DNA of 43,617 nt, from contig JAHBMJ010000332.1 in NCBI GenBank assembly GCA_018398765.1, forward strand, positions 33,599 to 77,215, given 5' to 3'. Shown in pieces: positions 31,540-41,700 of the stretch (its first letter is position 1; the number at the start of each line of letters is the position of its first letter). A model generated the notes under the pieces. The model was not told where the DNA came from. It ran no database searches and saw only the letters and a program-made list of their open reading frames with translations. This DNA comes from Chromera velia (Eukaryota > Sar > Chromeraceae). The position numbers were made by a program, and so were the translations under genes.

Positions 31540-34500
31540 TGTGGCTTTGGTGTTCCGAAACACTACGCTGACAGCTACGGAAACCGACAGACAGACAGAC
31601 TATATGTTTCTTCTTCTCCCTTCTTTTCTTCAGACAGAGAGACAGACAGACATCAGAGAAAGCCCAGGCACCCACCCACCTTTACGGTAAGCCAACCCTG
31701 CAACCGCTTCTTCAGGGGTCCTTGCACGACTGCACCCAAAGAGAGGAAGGAGAACAGAGAAGAAAGAAAAAGAGGATGAGAGGACAGGAGAGGAGGGAAG
31801 AAGCAAAGTTCTTCTTGTACAATGCTCAACGGGAGTCTGCAGCTTTTTCATCGAGGGTGTCCCTCGATTTATACTCCTACTCATTAATGCAGGAGCAGGA
31901 AATCTCGGTTGAATGTCGCAAAAAAGATCCACGGTCTTGTTGGCTGAAGTCAGTTCTGGACCCGTTCATCACTCTCGTCCCTAATGAATCCGAACAGGAC
32001 CGCACAACGGATAATCACCGTCGATTACAACAGCTGTTGTTATGTCATGTCAAAAAGAAGAGACGAGATGAGGAGAGAGAGGAACCGAGCTGACCTTCTG
32101 CCTTCAGCTCTTTCTTGTCGGAGTCTATTTCGGGGATCCATCTGAGCTCTGCCGTGATGGCCCCGGCAGGCGCGTCGTGGGCTCCTGGCTGCTTTAGAGG
32201 GAAGTCGGAGAACTTCCATAGTCCTGAACGGACACAGTCAGTGCAATAAACAGAGGAACAGACAGATATCAGCAAGCGGCTGAAAGAGAACAGGTTGAAG
32301 AGAAGAGATCATGATTTCTCATGCATGTCATACATTTCTCTTGCACGCACCATCCATCCATCCGTCCCCAGACTCGACTCGCGTTGGACAGCCCAGAAAT
32401 TTTCCTCCTATGCTTCGGCCCATCCTTCCATCCACCGAACCCATCCATCCAACCATTCATTCAGTCTTTCAAGGAGTCAGCAGCCGAGAGAGAGACCCAC
32501 CCTTTGAGCCAGGCAACGGAACTTCCAAGACGGATTTGGTCGTGGAGCCGAAAAAGTTTCCTTGAAGGTTAACCTGCCCGCAACCAATTCGTCATTCACA
32601 TTCATGCAGGTCCTTCCTTGTGGAGGCAAAAGTCTGGACAGTCGTATATCTGTCTGCCGCTCTCTTCTCTGCTCTCCCCTTGCGCATGACTGAGGCCCAA
32701 CTGTAGGGGATGAAAGAGGATTAAACCATCTCTCGAGCGGATGCCATTGGAGACCAGCAGGAGAAAAGGAGTCAACGCAGTGAGTGTGCGGCTCGGTGTG
32801 TCTGTCTAGTTCCGTCTGTGTGAGTGCCACTGCATGTCTCTCTGAGAGCTACTTCCTTCCTTCCTTCCTTCCGGCTGACATGGAACTGTACAGTGGCCCC
32901 GACGCCCCCTTGCTTCTTCATGTGCAGTTTCTTGTCGGCCTCCGTCATCTCACTCAGCGCCTTCGCTATGGCTGTCGGGTGGTCTGGGAGGTTCACCTGC
33001 AGGGATGGGACGAGCGGGATGGATGGAGAAAGATTGAAAAGGGAAACTAAAGAACGATGGTCAGAAAGAGGGCCCCAGGGACAATGGTGTGTATAAGGGA
33101 GCGGAGCCCTGAAGAATGAGTGGGTGCAAAATATGGAACGAAACATCTGTGGCAAAGAAGGTATTAAGGAACCGTAAAGAATTTAGCTGCACGGCAGGTG
33201 AAGAGAGAGGCTGTCAAAAACCTGAAGTCCTGACAGGAAGCAAATTCGAGGGATCACAATTGAGAGGTTAGAAAGACCGAACGGGATGTGATCAGGCTTG
33301 CCTACTTTTTTTCTCTCTTTCTGTGCGCCCAACACGATCCATTTGCCAACCAGTTTTCTGACAGTCCTCCGCGCAAGCTGGCAAGCACTTTTACAGCTCC
33401 CTAAATTCTAAGCAGACATCTACGCACGCATAAATCAATCCACTCATCAGGGCACCCATCTGACCTGAACTTCCTCTTCATGATTCCAGACCGGGCACTT
33501 GGATCTGGAGGCCACGGGCGTCTTGAAGGAGTGGGGAACCTTGTCTCCCGTGGGGACCTGCAGGGAAGACAAGACAAGACAGGGCAAAAAGAGGGAGTGC
33601 GTGGGGGGATGAAATAATGCGTGAGAGCTAGAGTGCGGGAGTGAGTGAGCCCACGGAAAAAAGAAAAAAAGACAGACAGTGTTGGCTGTGCATTTCAAAA
33701 GAGCTTCCACCGAAGACACTGGAGTGACGAGAAGTTCTCTTTTGCCGCGAGGAATTCCATCAGAAAGACGCTGCACTCGGATGAGTTCCGTGTATTTTGT
33801 GCGTGAGGGAGATCAGATGTCAAAAGGCTGTCTTGCAATGAAAGAATTCTTCTTCAGCCAGGAATAAAAGCAGAACCAGAATTCTTTGTCTGACGCAGTC
33901 CAACATCAGCATCGGGTGCCCCAACAAACGGACACGCACAAACAGAAATCAAGCAAAAACCAGGAACAGATTGGGAAAAAAAGAAAGTCCAGTTGACGTA
34001 CGATTACTTCCACAAAGGCGCTCCCATCTACAGGCAGGTCTCTTGCAGAGAGGATGGAGACGTTCAGGCTGCCTCTGTAGGGAAATTGAGCGTTCTTCGT
34101 GGCTGAGTATTCCTTCACAACGTCTGCAATCAAACGCAAAGACAGACATAGAACAGAATCAGAAACACGGGACTCCTTCTACGACCAACAGAAGTACCCT
34201 TGTACGTGTGCACGGCTTGCAGGGACATCCAAACGAGACAGGAGGAGAACACGGGCAGGTGGACGCTCACACACCTTGAGCGAACGAGAGACGTGGAGAA
34301 AAGGCAGAAGTCCAAAAGTGGCGATGAGAGTCTCTTGAGATTTGAGGAAGAGCAGAGAAGACAGGCGTAAGAGAGGAACCATTTCATGGACATTGCGGTA
34401 GAGAATAGAAAAGAGCGGAAAAAGAAGCCTGAATAGGACCAAGGAAGAACATGAAGGTAGAGAAAGCAGAGAAAATCGCAGAGATGAGAAAGAAGAAGAC

Positions 34501-35349
34501 AGAGTCCATCTAGCAATCATAGAAGACAAGAAGCATATGAATGTCTAGTCAACAACTGACGAGTCGTGTCCCTTTCAAACTTGTCGATGTCCGTGTGGGC
34601 GTCCACCATGATCACCTGCAGGCAGGATCGAAGACACACAGACAACACAATATGTGGTACACCAAAAAGTAAGGAACTCGAGTTTCTTCTCGAGTGTGGA
34701 TTTTGCATTTTGCAAAAGGAAAAAGAATATCCTGCGCTGAATCAAGGCGGGGGACGCGATATCAAGGAGTTGGGAGAGAGAGACAAAGAACCGCAGGACG
34801 TATTTTTGCACAGAGGGGGAGTCGGAGAGAGAAATGGAGAAGTGCGAGGGCGACGGCCAAGAAGAGAATCAGAACTGAAGAGAATCCATTTAGAGACCGA
34901 CCTGCAAAGTCAGTGACCCCTCCGTCATCTCTGCCTCCCCCTCTCCTGCTGCTACCGCTGCCGATGCGGTGACTGCAGACGGTTTCACCTCCCCCTCCCC
35001 TGGGGCTTTCCGCAGAGGCAGCGTGTAGAGAGTGGAGGAGTTCAACTCAGGAGCAGGGAGCCCCACGAAGCCCAGGAAATCTTTCCCTGTCTGGATGCCT
35101 ACTATCTTGTCTTGGTCGAAGATGGTCACGTGGATGAGGGTCTGCTCTTTCCCCGGTTTCTGTGGTGCACATGCAGACACAAAAAGGAAAGATGATATTC
35201 CACACCAATCATGACGTTGACTTCGTAAGTTCATCCTTGAAGCTGTCCCTTATGCGACTGTGGAGTGGGTTGCAGTGAGGCAGAAAAAGAAAACAGGGAC
35301 TGACTTATCGAATCACACACACTCACACTCACACTCACACTCACACACA

Positions 35350-35382
<33 letters not shown>

Positions 35383-35720
35383 GCCGACCTCCGGATAGTT
35401 GACAGAAAACTCCAGAGTCTCATCCCATGAAGGGTTCTTTGTCTTCTGCCTGACTGCCGTGTTCTCTCTCTTCTTCGACCGCGGGTCGTTTGTCTCCTGG
35501 ATCTCCACGGTCACAAACGGATCTGCATGCGTTGACATGCGAATGAACAAAAAGACAGGTGAAGAGACATAACGGAGAGAGAGAGACCAGAAGAGGTACC
35601 AAAGGGAAGGAAAACAGAAGGTAGACACTCAGACAGCCCTACAGATAGATCGACCCACAGATACCAAGAGACTCCGAGAGGCAAAGAGTAAGAGAGAAGG
35701 GAGGAAAGAAGAAACTGATT

Positions 35721-35752
<32 letters not shown>

Positions 35753-38700
35753 AAAAAAGAAATCAAGGACGAAAAGAGAGGGACAGGTTCTTAACTAAAG
35801 TCCACGTACCACTAGAGCCACCCATAATGTTCCAATCAGCAGTGCGAAGATCAATTGCTGAAAGTCTCTGCAGTCAGAAAGCAGAGGAAAACGGAGAACA
35901 ATCTCAAGAAAGAATTTTATGGACAGTGCGTGCCGCGCCAAGCGAAAGATGTTCAAATTCCCCAAAAGCAACCCGACGGACAAACAGAGAGGCACACGGC
36001 CCATACAGGCATTGATCCCCCCTCCCCTGAGTTCATCTGCATGACACTCTGCATTCTTGCTCTCAAAGTATTGCAGAGTCTTTCTGGTTTGGTTCAGCTG
36101 TACTTTTCTCTCTCCACCCAGAAAGAAACCGTATCTTTCTCCGTCTATCTGTTTCTCTGCCTGTCTCTCTGTCTGTCTGCCGAAACAAACCCACTCTCTC
36201 ATGCATGGAGTAATCAGGACCGAGACCCACCTTGATTCGCAGTGTTCCCCTGTACGCGTTCGCATTCAATGGTGCCTCGGGAATGACTGCACACGCCGCC
36301 ATGAGTACAGATGGACAGCAGAGTGACACGCAAAAAGACAACAAGTAACACCCACGAAAGAACAGAAAGAAACCAATTTGAAAGAGGGGAGAAAACAAAA
36401 TGCTGAAAGATTGCAGGAGAGCCGTCCTTAAGGGAAAGCTTTCTCGATGGATGTGAGATCGGTGTTGGTCAAGCACCTACTCCTGATCTACAGACACATC
36501 AAATTCTGAAGAAGCAAAGGAAAAAGAAATGCGACAGCTGCTCTCTGTGTCTGATTCGCTTCCACAGGGTTCTCTCTGGAGCAATTATCACTTCTCTTAA
36601 GAGCTCTTTGCATATCGAACCTCTTCTTCTGATCCATGAATGCACTGAAGGAAAGCAAGCCGACAGAGAACGAAAGAACCGATGGAGGGACCGATCGACG
36701 GACTCTCTTCGCGACTGACCTAGGGGGTCTCGAGTAACGTCCGCACAGAGAAAAGGAATCCAGTGGAGTTTCAGGCTCAAACTTCCTCTCTTTCCAATCT
36801 TTTTCGGGTCCGTCTCCTGTTTTTTTTCCTTGCCCTTCTTCGTTTGCTTCTCGAGATGCCTCTCGACGTTCCACTCAACCACCCCCCAGTTATTCGGACC
36901 CGAACTTTTGGCCCCCCCACTGAAACCCTTGTCCTTCTGCATGCTCAGAGCCTTCCTCAGCAGTTCGTTGTCTGAAGAGAACAGAGGTGCGAGGTCGATC
37001 TCTGTCTGTCCAAGGAACTCCCCGGAGGACATGATCCCGTCATCGTCTCGAATGACCACCTGGAGAGGGTCTGTGGGGATCTGCATGGGGAAATGGAAGA
37101 TATGAGTTCTCTTAATTCCTTTGTTTTACATGTTCTTGCAAAACGGGAATGGAGAAAGAGAGAGAAAGAGAGACAGAAGGGGAGAGATAGAAAGAGGAAG
37201 GGAGAAGCGTGTGCGAGGAAAATGAGAAAAACCGAATTGTGGTGCTTCCATGTTGCGATCAAAAGACAGACCTCTCCCGGCCACAGAATAGAGAAGCTTT
37301 TCTCTTCGTTCCACACAGGGGAGAGGCAGTCGTTCTTTGTTGAGGTCTTCCAGGGCACATTCGGAGGGTCTGCCCCTTGGTGTTGTGGGACGTCCACAAT
37401 GCAGAAGGGATCACTGACGTCTCCAGAGGATCTGAAGAAATTCGAGTCCTCGTCCTTCAACTCACTCGCAGAGACACCTGAATGGAACGATCAGGAAAGG
37501 GAATGAGCAGGGAGAGGGGAGATAAACCGCCACACTCCCATGAAAAACTCGAAGTCGTTAGAGCCTTCCCACGTCCATCAATCGTTGAAGTCATCGTAGA
37601 CTCAAAATGGATGCATGAAAGGAGAAGAAAACCCAAAGCCCGAGGATCTACGAAAGAGACAGACCACAATCACGACCCAAGAAGTCTGCCTGACTCAGTT
37701 TAAATTCCTGCATGGAAGTCCCGTTGCCATTTTCTCTGTCTTATTTTCTCTTGCTCCTCCAGGCAGACAGACCAACAGATGCAGAGACTGACAGTCACAG
37801 AGACAAAGAGACAGACAGACAGGCAGACAGACAGACGGACAAAAAGAGAAACCGACAAAAGACCGTCAGACAGACAGACAGACATTTGACCAAGAGAATT
37901 CCCAGAGGTCCCCTGATCATCCTTTCTGCCTCTGCATCGAATTCTCCCCTCTCCCTGTTTTGTGAACTCTCGATCAACGACAGCAGCTGTTCTGCCTCCT
38001 TGGACCCCTTGTCTCCTCCAAACAGTCCCGAGAACCAGCCTCCCTTCTTCTCCTTCTTCTTCTTCTCTGCCTCATCTCCCTCCGTCCCCTCATCCTGACT
38101 AGAGGGCTTCCTCTGAAAGGGTTGCCAATCAACATCGACAATCAACACTCCCTGAGGGTGGAGACTTTTCACGTGACGGAGTTTCTGGTCGACAAAGCAG
38201 GACTGCATCTCGGCATCCCGTTTATTCTTTGGGAACGGAATTTTGGCGGATGCCAGTTGGTTGTTGTGGTCGTTCTCGTCTGTGATCGTGGCCTCTATGT
38301 ACATCCCCTCGGGGGGGCCTTCCTGCAGGCATGCGGTAGTGTGGGTGGGAGGGGGACAAGATGGAGAGGCATGGGAGAAGAGAGGGGACCCAGAGAAACT
38401 GATTTGCCTGATTTCTGTACTGTCTTTCCAACACAACGTTGGTTCTCTGATAACCCCTCTGAAAGAAAAGAGGCTAAAAATGGCCGACGAAAGAATCCAT
38501 GAGGCCTGCCTGCCTGATCAAATGACCAGGAAGGCGGCCGATTGTGAAAAGACGGAAGGAAAACGCGAACCCACCGCTGTGTAGCTGACGCCCCAAGTTC
38601 CTGATTGGAGCCACTGGGGTTGCGCCGTGTTGTGGCCGACCCGGAAGCTGCAGGCACTTACTTGTTCAAATTCAGATGCGGACATGGAGAGTCAAAAAAA

Positions 38701-41700
38701 GGGAGACAAAGCAGTGGGAGATGAACGGACACGTACGAAAGCTCAAACGAAACGGACACCTGAACCCTGCATGTGCGAATTCATTTCCCTTTTTTCTGAG
38801 CAGAGCGAACAACTGAGAAAATACAGGGGAAAGGAATGGAATCAGAGCCCCTGATGACCATAACGTGACTTTTCAAGCATGCTGGCTGTTTTGGGAAGAG
38901 CACAGGACACTTTACCGGCTTTGCATTTAGACATTTGTTCTGCCTGCTTCACGGAGGTTTTCCTGCCGGACTTACTGTTTCCACTCAGGTTTTGCGTTCT
39001 CTTTTGGAATGGCGATGTTCAACTTCGGCCTCATGCGAGAGGCATCAGCCGCGCCTGGGGGGGCAAAGCCGAACGCTGTGATAGCCTGCAGAATGTTTAA
39101 AGCGAAAGACTTAGAAGTGGTGCATATGCATTCTAATTGCATGCTCTCTGTTGCAGTACCGATATGTGTTTTGATGGTAGGATTTGGTCTGAGTGAAGAT
39201 CTGCAGATCAGAAACAATACCTTTGTGCTCTGCTTGAAGAAGGACCTCAGGACCATGAATACTCAGGACCAGGAAATCCGAATGTATACTCAAAAAAGCG
39301 TATTACAAGAGCCTCCAGTGTGGGTTTCTTAAACGTGTCTCAACGAAAGTTGCTGGAAAATCAACAAGTTCATTTCCTCTGACAAAATTAAATCAACAGA
39401 GGAACCCAGTAACGAACCTGAATGGTCAGGTTGCCAATGTAGCAGTCTGCAGCGCTCACAGTCGGGGTGCTGTCTGCAGTTACTGCAGCTGCTTTCTCTG
39501 CATTCTTCTTCTCTCTCTCCGCGTCTTCCTGTCTTCTCCTCTCGTCTTCGGCACGGCGTCTCTTCTCGTCCTCGGCACGTTGTCCTGCCAGGTCTCTCTG
39601 CAGAAAAAGAAATCAAAAGAAGGGAAAGGGAGCAGAGAGTCAATCAAGAGAGACCGGACAAGAAAGAAGGGCAAAAGGGGGGTAATCAAGTGCTCCAGAA
39701 AAGAAAAAAGAGAAAGATAAGATTGAAAGAGTCCGAAAACAAAAGAAACCAGACAATGAGGCAGGAAAACAACGAAACAATCACACCTACAGTCGAGGAA
39801 TCCTTTCCAATGAGCAGTTGGGGCAATTAAGGGAAATCCTGGGACAAAAGGGACAGAGAACGAGAGGGACCACATGCAGGCCAAATCAAGGATGAATGCG
39901 ACAGACCCACCGCCATTTTGTCCCTCTCGGTTTGCAGCTTCTCTCTAATCTCCCTTTCCATTGCTTCCCTCTCTTTCTGTGCCTGTTGCATTTTGTTTCT
40001 CGCCTCTTCCATTTGCTTTCTTGCCTCCTTCTCCATCCTGGTCATCTTCTCGTCGTCATCGATCCTCTCTCTCTTCGCTGTCTCCAGCTCCTTTCTGAGC
40101 TTGTGCACTTCGTGGTCGCGTTCCTCCAGCTGTCTCTGCAGGTCAGACCGCCTGCATCCATGCATCATTCAGAAGAAGAAAAAGGCGAAGGGGAGTGAAA
40201 ATGACGGGCTGTATCGCTCTGCCTTGCTTCCCTGAATACAGAAGATTCCGAAGACAAGAGAATCGTGGACTCAAACGGAAAGGGAAAAAAGAAAGAAAAA
40301 TTATTGCGAAACTTTCTCTCAGCTGCACAATCACTTCAGATGCAGGCATGATGTTTTTTTTTTTATGCAATGATTATGCCTATGCACACACCGTCTGTCA
40401 CACAGAATTCCTTCACTCAGTCGAATGAATCACCATCAAATCGTACTATTTTGCATGCAGAGTCTCGACAAAAAAAATGAACTTCCAGCCAGGTGGACAG
40501 GGACATCCGTGCACACGGAAACGGAGAGCTGCGCGATTCAAGAAAATAAGCAATTAAGACGGAAAGAAAGAAAGGAAGGAAGGCAGACAGAGAGTGAAAG
40601 ACACACACACAAAAAATGACCCTCTCAAGTCGGCTTCGGTCTGTCGATTCTTCACCTCCTCTAATTTCTTTTCTGTGGCCTCCAATTGCTCCTGCACGGT
40701 TTTGCTTTTTCTCTTCTGAGACGCCAAATTGTCTTCAGAGATATCCAGCATCCGCGCTTTGTGCTGCAGCTCCTCCTGCAGAGTAGTGAGCCCACAAACG
40801 GCAAAACAAATGTAAATGAACAAAGAAAGAACTGCATGTTTTTTTACTCCACAATCAATCGAGGTGGTTTTGCATGGGTCGGTCGCTTAGATATAGAGAC
40901 TCGGGAACCGTCCTCCATCGAAGGAAATAAGAACTCACTCACACCGCTTTCGAAAACCACTACAAGACCCCCAAGCCCGTGCATGCACGATGCACCACGC
41001 ACACCTCAATGCTCTGACCGACCGACCGACCCGCAATTTCCTCTCGACCTCCTCAAGTTTGCGGATTTTTTCCTCATCTGCAACCTTCTCGGCGGCGTCC
41101 TCGGCAACAATTTCCGTCTTCGCAGCCATCAATTGACGCTCTCTGAAAACCCACAGAAGGGCGGACAGACACACAAACAGAGAGACAGGGTGAAGCAGAC
41201 AGGCACGCACACAGACACTCATACATCGACACAAACGCACACACGCACACACACGAACACGAGAGAGAGAGAGAGAGAGAGAGAGACTGACAGACAGAGA
41301 GAGACAGAGAGGTGGTGGGTCGATTCAACACCTTTGAGCTGATGGGTTTGTCTCTCATACGCTTCGTCTGGAAAATTCACTTTTGCATGCAGAAGGTTTT
41401 CCAAACAATTTTTTACACGACTAAATTTATCTCTCCCCCCAACCGCAAAGCGCACGGCCGACGAGCGACTGTGCTTTTCGATGTCTGAAAACAATGCGAG
41501 CTCTCGAATGAAAAAAAACTTCCTCCAGCGACATGCAGACAGACCTGCGTGCTGCTGCCGCCTCTCCCTCTGCCGCCCCGACTGCCGCTCTGGACTCGTC
41601 GAGTTGCTCCTGCAGCTCCTTCGTGCGCAGTTTGAGGAACGTGATGGCTGCGTCTGCCTCCGCCAGCTGCGTGGTAGAAGCCCGCAAGGCCGCGTTCTCT

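Larger units (their letters stand above)
29581..31729 (-). other. C2E domain of the multi-C2 protein
   Basis: QGWLTVKVAGATGLPNTDVS, VIVQLNESGTTK (in a 36-nt exon at 30562-30527), LNPQWKKNKFRFFVDF, VRVNVYDQDVTLQDIGYAEF and VEGSVTVE. Loop 3 keeps Y-D-Q-D. Loop 1 depends on the tentative exon 30884-30825, which would supply DKGEGDF just before VIVQL and restores a C2-like loop. Without it the loop would be a Lys-rich insert. Confidence 0.7.
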
